From CAVWNR01 sp963756525 (GTDB taxonomy: Bacteria > Actinomycetota > Actinomycetes > Mycobacteriales > Jatrophihabitantaceae): 64,000 bases of DNA. Positions 1 through 7,531 of this stretch are shown here, one piece after another; position 1 is the first letter of the stretch, and each line of letters begins with the position of its first letter. The notes under the pieces were generated by a model that saw nothing but the letters and a program-made list of their open reading frames with translations, was not told the origin of the DNA and did not search any database. The stretch spans positions 558,001 to 622,000 of the forward strand of contig CAVWNR010000001.1 in NCBI GenBank assembly GCA_963756525.1, in the 5' to 3' direction. The position numbers and the translations under genes are program-made.

Positions 1-172
1 AGTCGCCGACCAGCAGCACCGGTATGCCGGCGTCGTCGAAGACACGTGCCGTCGAATAGTCGTAGGCGGTGAGCATGGGCCACCGCTCGTGGGTGTCCTT
101 GGCCCGCTGCAGGTCGCGGATCGTGACGCGTCGGCCCTGCACGCCGCCATAGAGGATCTCTGACACGGTCAT
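1..172 (-). CDS. panB: 3-methyl-2-oxobutanoate hydroxymethyltransferase, 5' part
   Basis: Ketopantoate hydroxymethyltransferase transfers a one-carbon unit from methylene-tetrahydrofolate to 2-oxoisovalerate, the first committed step of pantothenate and CoA synthesis in the cytosol. Only the first 57 codons are here; the rest lies beyond the left edge. The translation has the usual actinobacterial beginning: a YGG segment, VTIRDL, then the family hallmark LTAYDYSTARVFDDAG followed by VLLVGD, which is the first strand of the TIM barrel with metal-binding residues. An ATG at 170-172 is preceded by a GGAGAG ribosome binding site about eight bases upstream. panB beside glnA2 and glnE agrees with the mycobacterial order. 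Confidence 0.93.
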   Translation of the reverse strand, partial: MTVSEILYGGVQGRRVTIRDLQRAKDTHERWPMLTAYDYSTARVFDDAGIPVLLVGD

Positions 173-326
173 CACCACTCTCTCCTCGAGGCCGGCACGC
201 CGGTCCCCGGGCATCGGGATGTGAACGCCACCCATCGTCCACCATTGCAACGAAGTTTGTCGTCGGATGTCTCTGTGAGCGACCTCACCCCGCGCGTGAA
301 AATGTCACTCGACCGGGACGAGCAGA

Positions 327-1693
327 TCAGAAGGGCGGCGGGTCGGGCTCATCGGTTGCCGCCGTCGTCCGGTCGGCGGGGAGCGGCGGCGGCTCGGACC
401 GGTAGGTGTGGCCGGTCGCGCTGGTCCAATGCGAGATGCCGATGTCCGGATCGCGGTGGACGGTCCAGCCGGCTTCGTGCTTGGCGCGGTGATGCCGACG
501 GCACATGGCGGCGAGGTTCGGTTCGCTGGTGTCTCCGTCGGAGTCGTACGCGCTCTCGTGGTCGAGATCGCAATGGCGCGCCAACCTTGTACACATGGGG
601 AAAGTGCATTGCCGGTCTCGGGCGATGACGAAGTCGGCCAGGTCGGCAGGTGGCCGGTAGGTGCTGCGCCCGTAGTCGAGCAGCTTGCCCGACACTGGGT
701 CGGTGACCAGCCGGCGCCAGGTGCCGGTGGGATCGGCGGCGATGCGCCGCGCCACGGCTGCGGGGATCGGGCCGTGGCCGGCCAGCTCGCCGGGCTGCTC
801 ATCGAGCCGGAGGAGGGTCGACAGCGCAACGGTGACCTGCACACCCGGCCGCTGGCCTTGCGCGCGAGGCAGCTGCGGGTCGTGCAGTGCGGCGGCGGCC
901 AGGTCGACCAGGGCATCGGCGCGGCGCGATCGACCGTGCGGTCGTCGTCGTCGTGCTTGGCGGTGCCGGCGTTGAGCGCGGACATGATCGTGGCGGCGCC
1001 CTCGGCCGGGAGCAATGCCCACAGCTCGGCCATCCCGTCGGCGGAAGGTTTGCTGCAGACCCGCCGCTGCGCCATGCCTTCCTCGCGGCGGTCTTCGGCG
1101 GCGCGTGTGTCGACGGCGGCGACCGCGCGGGCCACGGAGCGCCGGAACGCGGCGACAGTCTGCTCGGGTGCTTTGCCCAGGACGCGCTCCTGCACCGCGG
1201 CGGCGGCCGAGTCGTCGAGACCGGACACTGCCTCGGCGAGCGCCCGCGCATGCCACAGCGTGATCTGACCGTCCTCGAGCATCCGTAGCGTCGCGGGCAA
1301 CCTGGTCGTCAGCTGGTGCGCCATGACGAGGCGTCCTTGCGCCGAGCCGCCGGGCAGCCGCAGCGCGCAGGCGACGTCCTCTCGGACCCAGTGCCGCTCC
1401 AGGGCGTCGAGGTGGTCATGCGGGTCCTCGTTCAGCGGGCCGGGCAGCGCGGCGAGCACCCGCTGCTGCATCGCGGAAAGCCAGGCGAGCTGCTTCTCGA
1501 TCGCGACCAGCACATCCACCTGACCCGCACGGGACAGCGCTGCCGGCGCCAGTTGCGCCAGCCCGGCCACGACCTCCGGGCCGGGTGCCAGTCGCGCCAG
1601 GTACGCCGCCGCCTGATCGGGCGCGTCGAACAGTTCCGCGTCGGTAAGTGGCGGCGGCTCGCGGTCGAGGACTGCGCCAGCGGTCTCGAACAT
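327..1693 (-). pseudogene. DUF222/HNH endonuclease (13E12-type), frameshifted
   Basis: Two halves of one protein lie in different frames. From the ATG at 1691-1693 the first frame encodes a DUF222 domain (MFETAGAV, LARLAPGPEV, then an alpha-helical region ending in DDDDRTVD near 930). Immediately after, the match continues one frame over as RRADALVDLAAAALHD and runs to 327, including the HNH nuclease core CTFPMC, HCDLDHE, CRRHH. The join needs one extra base near 925-940, so a 1-bp deletion (or a sequencing error) has split the gene. Such DUF222-HNH proteins are abundant and often degraded in actinomycetes and are thought to be mobile or homing-type endonucleases. Intact function is unlikely unless recoding occurs. 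The end with the HNH motif is otherwise complete. Confidence 0.82.
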
Positions 1694-1814
1694 GTGTGCG
1701 AGTCTATCGCACCAAAACACAGAAGTCGAGCCGTTGCGCAACAAAGATAAGGGAGTTCTATCCACCGATCCCAGCGACGAAGCCGAGGCGGGGCGCAAGC
1801 CGAGAGCGGGAAGG

Positions 1815-3590
1815 CTAACTCCCGGCGATCTCCGGAGCACGCTCGCGCCAGCGATTGCTGATCGGCAGCCGGCGGTCCCGGCCGAACGCCTTGAAGCTGA
1901 TCTTCGGACCGGGTGGGTACTGGCGCCGCTTCCACTCGGCGAGATCGACCAGCCGCACGACGCGCGCCACGACCTCGGTGTCGTAGCCGGCGGCGACGAT
2001 CTCGGCGAAGCTCTCGTCGCCGCCGACGTAGCGCGCGAGGATCTCGTCGAGCAGCTCGTAATCGGGCAGCGAGTCGGTGTCGAGCTGCCCCGGCCGCAGC
2101 TCCGCGGACGGCGGCTTGTCAATTGAGCTCTGCGGAATGGGCGGCGTCTCGCCCCGCGCCTCGGCGTCCGCGTTGCGCCAGCGGGCCAGCTTCCACACGA
2201 ACGACTTCGGCACGTCCTTGATCGGTGCGAACCCGCCGACCGCGTCGCCGTAGATGGTCGAGTAGCCGACCGCCAGTTCGCTCTTGTTGCCGGTGGCGAG
2301 CACCAGATGCCCCTCGCTGTTGGAGATCCCCATCAACGCGGTGCCGCGCACCCTAGCCTGCACGTTCTCCTCGGCCAGCCCGGTGAGCCGCAGCCCGTCG
2401 ACGAAGGCCCGCACCATGGGCGCGACCGGCACGACCCGATAGCGGGCGCCGATGCGGCGGGCCAGCTCGGCGGCGTCGGACTTCGAGTGTTCCGAGGAGT
2501 ACTCGCTCGGCATCGACACGCCGTTCACCCGCTCGCCGCCGATGGCGTCGGCCGCGATCGCCGCGACCACGGCCGAGTCGATACCACCGGACACGCCCAG
2601 CACGACCGATGTGAACCCGTTCTTGCGGACGTAGTCACGCGTCCCGCTGACCAGCGCTCCCCACACCTCGGCTTCGTCGGAGATGCGCTCGCTGACCACA
2701 GCCGGCTGTACGACGCCGACGGGCGCCGGAGCGGTGCCGGTGTCATGCCGCTCGACGCGCAGCGCGAGGCCGTCCGGGGACGGTGCCGAGTCGGATGCGG
2801 CCGGCAGGTCGAGGTCGACGTAGTAGAGGCCCTCGACGTACTGCGGAGCGCGGGCAAGCACGGATCCGTCGCCGGCGACCACCATCGAGTCGCCGTCGAA
2901 GACCAGCTCGTCCTGCCCGCCGACCATGTTGACGTAGCCGACCGTGGCGCCCGCCTCGGCCGCGCGGCGGCGCACCAGCCCCAGGCGCACGTCGTCCTTA
3001 TTCCGCTCGAACGGCGAGCCGTTGATGTTGACGACGAGACCGACGCCTGCCGCGCGGGCGACGGTGAACGGTCCGCCGTCCTGCCACAGGTCCTCGCAGA
3101 TGGTGAGCCCGACGTCGACCCCCCGATACCGGACGACGCTGAATCGGTCCCCGCGCACGAAGTAGCGGGCCTCGTCGAAGACGCCGTAGTTGGGCAGGTG
3201 GTACTTGAAGTACCGGGCCACGACCTGCCCGCCCAGGCAGAATGCTGCCGCGTTGCGCGGGCCCGCATGCTCGTCGAGATAGAGCGTGGCCGACCGCCGC
3301 GGGCCGCCGTCCTCGTCGAGGTAGCCGACGACGACGGCCGTGTCGCCGAGCTCCTCGGCGGCGAGCTGAGCGGCCAGCTCGTCCAGCGTGGTCCGAGAGG
3401 CGGCGCGGAACGACTCGCGAAACACCAGGTCCTCGGGCGGGTAGCCGGTGAGCGCCATCTCCGGGAACGCGATCAGGTGGGCGCCCGCCGCGGTCGCCTC
3501 GCGAGTGCGGGCCAGGATGCGCGCAGCGTTGCCCGCCAGGTCGCCGACGGTGACATCGATCTGGGCCAGGGCGAGCCGAATTCGGGGCAT
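1815..3590 (-). CDS. nadE: glutamine-dependent NAD+ synthetase
   Basis: It makes NAD+ from nicotinic acid adenine dinucleotide, ATP and glutamine, the last step of NAD biosynthesis. The 591-residue product has an N-terminal nitrilase-type glutaminase domain (AFPEMALTGYPP carries the catalytic Glu; LTICEDLW carries the nucleophilic Cys) and a C-terminal ATP-pyrophosphatase domain with the P-loop SGGIDSA. Later ATGNKSELAVGY and a lysine-rich IKDVPKS stretch fit the synthetase fold. It is shorter than the roughly 680-residue M. tuberculosis enzyme but complete at both ends. The ATG at 3588-3590 (MPRIRLALAQIDVTVGD) was chosen because homologues start there; the frame stays open upstream to about 3782 without family similarity. 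Confidence 0.95.
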   Translation of the reverse strand: MPRIRLALAQIDVTVGDLAGNAARILARTREATAAGAHLIAFPEMALTGYPPEDLVFRESFRAASRTTLDELAAQLAAEELGDTAVVVGYLDEDGGPRRSATLYLDEHAGPRNAAAFCLGGQVVARYFKYHLPNYGVFDEARYFVRGDRFSVVRYRGVDVGLTICEDLWQDGGPFTVARAAGVGLVVNINGSPFERNKDDVRLGLVRRRAAEAGATVGYVNMVGGQDELVFDGDSMVVAGDGSVLARAPQYVEGLYYVDLDLPAASDSAPSPDGLALRVERHDTGTAPAPVGVVQPAVVSERISDEAEVWGALVSGTRDYVRKNGFTSVVLGVSGGIDSAVVAAIAADAIGGERVNGVSMPSEYSSEHSKSDAAELARRIGARYRVVPVAPMVRAFVDGLRLTGLAEENVQARVRGTALMGISNSEGHLVLATGNKSELAVGYSTIYGDAVGGFAPIKDVPKSFVWKLARWRNADAEARGETPPIPQSSIDKPPSAELRPGQLDTDSLPDYELLDEILARYVGGDESFAEIVAAGYDTEVVARVVRLVDLAEWKRRQYPPGPKISFKAFGRDRRLPISNRWRERAPEIAGS

Positions 3591-3898
3591 GAGCCGATTC
3601 TTCGCGCTCTGCGTCGACGGCGCTCGGGCAGCCGCCCGGCGGGTCGGCGTGCGGAGCCACCCGGTGTTAGGGCAGAATGTGACTAGGCGGGGGCCTGCTT
3701 CGGTGCGTGCGCGCCGTCGGGTAACAAATTCATCTCTGATCGCCGATGGTGCAACCAGCACCGTCGCGCGCACGTCTAGCAATGTGAGCGGATCGTGACG
3801 TGCCGCTCACCGTCGCGTCGACGGAGCACCGCCACACTGGATGTTCCGACGGCGCGACGTGTCGCGTCAGGCGGCACCGAACGAGGTGAGGAGGCCAA
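3591..3898. other. intergenic region between divergent nadE and the transpeptidase gene
   Basis: About 300 bases with no convincing reading frame. It must carry the divergent promoters of nadE and the downstream lipoprotein gene. The only clear signal is a strong GAGGAGG ribosome binding site just before 3899. Confidence 0.5.
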
Positions 3899-5206
3899 GT
3901 GGCGTCAGCGAGGCAGCGGCGACTGGGCATGGTGGTGCTGGCGGTTACGGCCGCACTGGCGCTCGGCGCATGCTCGAACAAGCACGCCACGTCGTCCGGC
4001 GCGGCGGGTAGCGGCGCGCCCACGACGACCGTCACGGTGCCGGCGCCGACTGCGACGACGCCCACGACGCCCGCCGTCCCGCCCGCCGCGCTGCGAGTGA
4101 GCCCGGCGAGCGGCGCGACGGCGGTGAGCCCGATCAGCGCGATCACCGCGGCGGTCACCGGCGGCACGCTGACCTCGGTGAAGCTGGTCAACCCCGCCGA
4201 GGGGCGCGTCGTCGCGGGCTCGCTCAGCGCCAACAAGCAATCCTGGAAGGCCACCGAGCCGCTGGGCTACGGCAAGACCTACCGGCTGACCGCGACGGCG
4301 ACCAACTCCGACGGCCAGCCGGTTACCCGCACCAGCACGTTCAGCACCCTGGCGCCGCAGACCCTGACGATGCCGTCGCTCGACTACACCGGGGGGTACG
4401 GACTCACCAACGGCGCCACCTACGGGGTGGGGATCGTGCCGGTCGTGCATTTCGACGAGTCGATCAGCGACAAGGCGGCGGCCGAGCGGGCGCTGCACGT
4501 GACGACCACGCCGCATGTCAACGGCGCCTGGTACTGGGCCGACGACCAGAACATCCACTTCCGGCCGGCGAGCTTCTGGCCGTCCGGCACCAAGGTCACC
4601 GTGAGCGCCAACCTGTACGGCGTGCAGGTCGGGCCGGGCCTGTACGGCCAGTCCGACGTCAGCACGTCGTTCACCATCGGCCGCAAGCAGCTCACCGTCG
4701 CCTACGACAACGCGCCGAACGCCGTGAACAAGGTCAATGTGTACAACGCGGCCGGCCAGCTGCTTCGCAGCATGAACACGTCGATGGGCGAGCACAGCGG
4801 CGTCACGGTCAACGGCAACTACATCTCGTTCTACACGATGAACGGCACCTACACCGTGCTCGAGCACGACAACCCGGCGATGATGTCCTCGGCCAGTTAC
4901 GGCCTGCCGGCCAACGCGCCCGGCGGCTACGGCCCGGAGCCGATCTACTACTCCACGAAGATCAGCACGGACGGCATCTACCTGCACGAGCTGGATAACA
5001 CGGTGTGGGCGCAGGACAACGGCGAGGACGTCTCGCACGGCTGCCTGAACCTCAACCACGACAACGCGGTGTGGTTCTACAACAACTCGATGATCGGCGA
5101 CCCGGTGATCATCCACGGCACCCAGGGCGCGCCGAACATCCAGCTCTACCAGGGCGGCGACTGGAGCATCCCCTGGTCCACCTGGCTCAAGGGAAGCGCT
5201 CTCTAG
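3899..5206 (+). CDS. L,D-transpeptidase lipoprotein (Ig-like domains plus YkuD)
   Basis: A periplasm-facing lipoprotein that should form 3-3 (L,D) cross-links in peptidoglycan. The 435-residue product begins with a basic N-region, a hydrophobic core and the lipobox LGAC, giving an acylated Cys at about residue 25. A Thr/Pro-rich linker leads into one or two Ig-like domains (LRVSPASGATAVSP and QLTVAYDNAP mark boundaries), then the YkuD catalytic domain with the signature SHGCLNL, in which Cys is the nucleophile, and an upstream His. The tail is like that of mycobacterial Ldt proteins (IPWSTWLKGSAL). The GTG at 3899 is set by the GAGGAGG ribosome binding site six bases upstream. A single gene, divergent from nadE. 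Confidence 0.94.
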   Translation: MASARQRRLGMVVLAVTAALALGACSNKHATSSGAAGSGAPTTTVTVPAPTATTPTTPAVPPAALRVSPASGATAVSPISAITAAVTGGTLTSVKLVNPAEGRVVAGSLSANKQSWKATEPLGYGKTYRLTATATNSDGQPVTRTSTFSTLAPQTLTMPSLDYTGGYGLTNGATYGVGIVPVVHFDESISDKAAAERALHVTTTPHVNGAWYWADDQNIHFRPASFWPSGTKVTVSANLYGVQVGPGLYGQSDVSTSFTIGRKQLTVAYDNAPNAVNKVNVYNAAGQLLRSMNTSMGEHSGVTVNGNYISFYTMNGTYTVLEHDNPAMMSSASYGLPANAPGGYGPEPIYYSTKISTDGIYLHELDNTVWAQDNGEDVSHGCLNLNHDNAVWFYNNSMIGDPVIIHGTQGAPNIQLYQGGDWSIPWSTWLKGSAL

Positions 5207-5291
5207 CCTTAGGCTGGTACGTCCGGCAACAGCGACGCGTAACTATTCGCTGGGTCGGGCCAACAAGCGTGAAGCCCGGGGAGGCGGGACA

Positions 5292-6650
5292 GTGGACCGG
5301 CAACAGGAGTTCGTGCTGCGCACCCTGGAGGAGCGCCAGATCCGCTTCGTCCGGCTGTGGTTCACCGACGTGCTGGGCACGTTGAAGTCGGTGGCGGTCG
5401 CGCCGGCCGAGCTCGACGGGGCGTTCGAGGAGGGCATCGGCTTCGACGGCTCGGCCATCGAGGGGTTCGCCCGGGCCAGCGAGTCGGACATGCTCGCCCG
5501 TCCCGACCCGGCGACCTTCCAGATCCTGCCCGAGCCGGACGGCAGGCCGGCCGACTCCGCGCGGATGTTCTGCGACATCACCATGCCCGACGGCTCGCCG
5601 TCCTGGGCCGATCCTCGCTATGTGCTGCGACGCGCGCTGTCGCGGGCCGCCGAGCGCGGGTTCACGTTCTACACCCACCCGGAGATCGAGTTCTTCCTGC
5701 TGGAGAACCGCCCGTCGGACGGCAGCGAGCCGCAGCCCATCGACACTGGCGGCTACTTCGACATGACCAGCCACGACAGCGCCCACGACTTCCGCCGTGA
5801 AGCCGTGAGCGCGCTGGAGGGCCTGGGCATCTCGGTGGAGTTCAGCCACCACGAGGTCGCCCCCGGTCAGCAGGAGATCGACCTGCGCTACGCGGATGCG
5901 CTGTCGATGGCCGACAACATCATGACGTTCCGGCACGTGATCAAGGAGGTTGCGATCGCGTCCGGGGTGCACGCGACGTTCATGCCCAAGCCGTTCCGTC
6001 ACCAGCCGGGCAGCGGGATGCATACCCACCTGTCGCTGTTCGAGGGCGACCGCAACGCGTTCCACGACCCGTCCGACGAGCTGTACCTGTCCAAGACGGC
6101 GCGGGCGTTCATCGCCGGGCTGCTGCGCCATGCCCGCGAGATCACCGCGGTCACCGACCAGTGGGTGAACTCCTACAAGCGGTTGTGGGGGTTCGCCGCG
6201 GCCGGCCAGGTGATCGAGGCGCCGACGTTCGTCTGCTGGGGCCACAACAACCGCTCGGCGCTCGTGCGGGTGCCGATGTACAAGCCCGGGAAGGCCAACT
6301 CGACCCGCGTCGAGATGCGTTCGCCCGACTCGGCGTGCAACCCGTACCTGGCCTTCGCCGTGCTGCTGGCCGCGGGGCTTCGCGGGATCGAGGAGGGTTA
6401 CGAGCTGCCGCCGGGCGCCGAGGACGACGTGTGGGCGCTGTCGGACACCGAGCGGCGCGCCCTCGGCTACGACGAGCTGCCGCACAACCTGGCGGACGCG
6501 CTGCGGGCCATGGAGGGCTCCGAGCTGGTGGCCGAGACGCTCGGCGAGCACGTCTTCGACTTCTTCCTGCGCAACAAGCGCGAGGAGTGGGTGGAGTACC
6601 GGTCCGAGGTGAGCCCGTTCGAGCTGCGCCGCTACCTGCCGTCGCTCTGA
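5292..6650 (+). CDS. glnA2: glutamine synthetase, GlnA2-type
   Basis: A glutamine synthetase-family enzyme: glutamate + ammonia + ATP to glutamine. It has 452 residues, matching actinobacterial GlnA2 rather than GlnA1. Visible motifs are GFDGSAIEGF in the beta-grasp domain, FYTHPEIEFFLL, SHHEVAPGQQEIDLRY (metal-binding Glu residues), FMPKPF, GSGMHTHLSLF, NSYKRL and RVEMRSPDSACNPYLAF. The Tyr loop adenylylated in GlnA1 is replaced here by GAEDDVWALSDTERR, so it is probably not a GlnE substrate. It starts at a GTG with a purine-rich GGGGAGGCGGG upstream. It is the first gene of a tight + strand run with the amidotransferase gene and glnE. Confidence 0.92.
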   Translation: MDRQQEFVLRTLEERQIRFVRLWFTDVLGTLKSVAVAPAELDGAFEEGIGFDGSAIEGFARASESDMLARPDPATFQILPEPDGRPADSARMFCDITMPDGSPSWADPRYVLRRALSRAAERGFTFYTHPEIEFFLLENRPSDGSEPQPIDTGGYFDMTSHDSAHDFRREAVSALEGLGISVEFSHHEVAPGQQEIDLRYADALSMADNIMTFRHVIKEVAIASGVHATFMPKPFRHQPGSGMHTHLSLFEGDRNAFHDPSDELYLSKTARAFIAGLLRHAREITAVTDQWVNSYKRLWGFAAAGQVIEAPTFVCWGHNNRSALVRVPMYKPGKANSTRVEMRSPDSACNPYLAFAVLLAAGLRGIEEGYELPPGAEDDVWALSDTERRALGYDELPHNLADALRAMEGSELVAETLGEHVFDFFLRNKREEWVEYRSEVSPFELRRYLPSL

Positions 6651-6715
6651 CGTCCGAGCCGCCGAGATCGTCGGGGGCGGGGCGTGGCTGGCTCGGGTCT
6701 GGCTAGGGTGGACGG

Positions 6716-7519
6716 GTGGCAGGTGAGCGCGTCCTGGTCGTCCAGAACGACACCGCGGACCCGATCGGCCCGCTGGGGGAGTGGCTGGCGGCCGAGGGCC
6801 TCGCCCTGGAGGTCCGCGAGACCGCGCCCGCGAGCATCGACGGGTACGCCGGGCTGATCGTGTTGGGCGGTGCAGCGTCGGCGAACGACCACGAGCTGGC
6901 CCCGGTGCGGGCGCTGGTCGCCGAGGCGGTGGCGGCGCAGCTGCCGACCCTGGGCATCTGCCTGGGCGCGCAGCTGCTCGCCGTGGCCGCGGGCGGCCGG
7001 GTCGCCGCCAACCCGCAGGGTCGCGACTTCGGTCCGTCGCTGATCGCCAAGCGTGCGGCGGCGGCCACCGATCCGCTTTTCGGTCCGCTGCCGATTACCC
7101 CCGACGTGATCCAGTCGCACGTCGACGCGGTGACGCAGCTGCCGCCCGGCGCGGTGCTGCTGGCCGCCTCACCGACGTGCGACGTCGAGGCGTTCCGGGT
7201 CGGCCGGCTCGCCTGGGGCCTTCAGTTCCACATCGAGACGACGCCGGCGGTGGTGCGGGCGTGGGCCGCCCGCAGCGCGGACGGGCTCACCGGGTACGAC
7301 CTCGAGGCGATCCTGGCACGCAGCGACGCCGTCCACGACGAGATCGCGGCGACCTGGCAGCCGTTCGCCGCGGCGTTCGCGGCGGTGGTCCGCGACCCGA
7401 CCAGCGTGTCGAAGCCGCGGCCGATCGCCCCCCGCAGCGCCGCGCCGATCACCGACCCGGCCGCGATCCGGGCCGCGCTGGCCGCGGAGGCGCAGACGGC
7501 GCACCGTTGCGCGCACTGA
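6716..7519 (+). CDS. class I glutamine amidotransferase-like protein
   Basis: A 267-residue free-standing class I glutamine amidotransferase domain of the GMP-synthase-like type. The nucleophile elbow GICLGAQLLA holds the catalytic Cys and the GLQFHIE segment holds the catalytic His and Glu; VLGGAASANDHE forms the oxyanion region. The synthase domain that would use the ammonia is absent, so the acceptor is unknown. The C-terminal 40 residues (PIAPRSAAPITDP) look disordered. Its place between glnA2 and glnE, 65 bases after glnA2 and 12 before glnE, points to a role in glutamine or nitrogen metabolism and probable co-transcription. The GTG start has an AGGGTGG element upstream. Confidence 0.85.
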   Translation: MAGERVLVVQNDTADPIGPLGEWLAAEGLALEVRETAPASIDGYAGLIVLGGAASANDHELAPVRALVAEAVAAQLPTLGICLGAQLLAVAAGGRVAANPQGRDFGPSLIAKRAAAATDPLFGPLPITPDVIQSHVDAVTQLPPGAVLLAASPTCDVEAFRVGRLAWGLQFHIETTPAVVRAWAARSADGLTGYDLEAILARSDAVHDEIAATWQPFAAAFAAVVRDPTSVSKPRPIAPRSAAPITDPAAIRAALAAEAQTAHRCAH

Positions 7520-7531
7520 GGCGGCCGGGCC

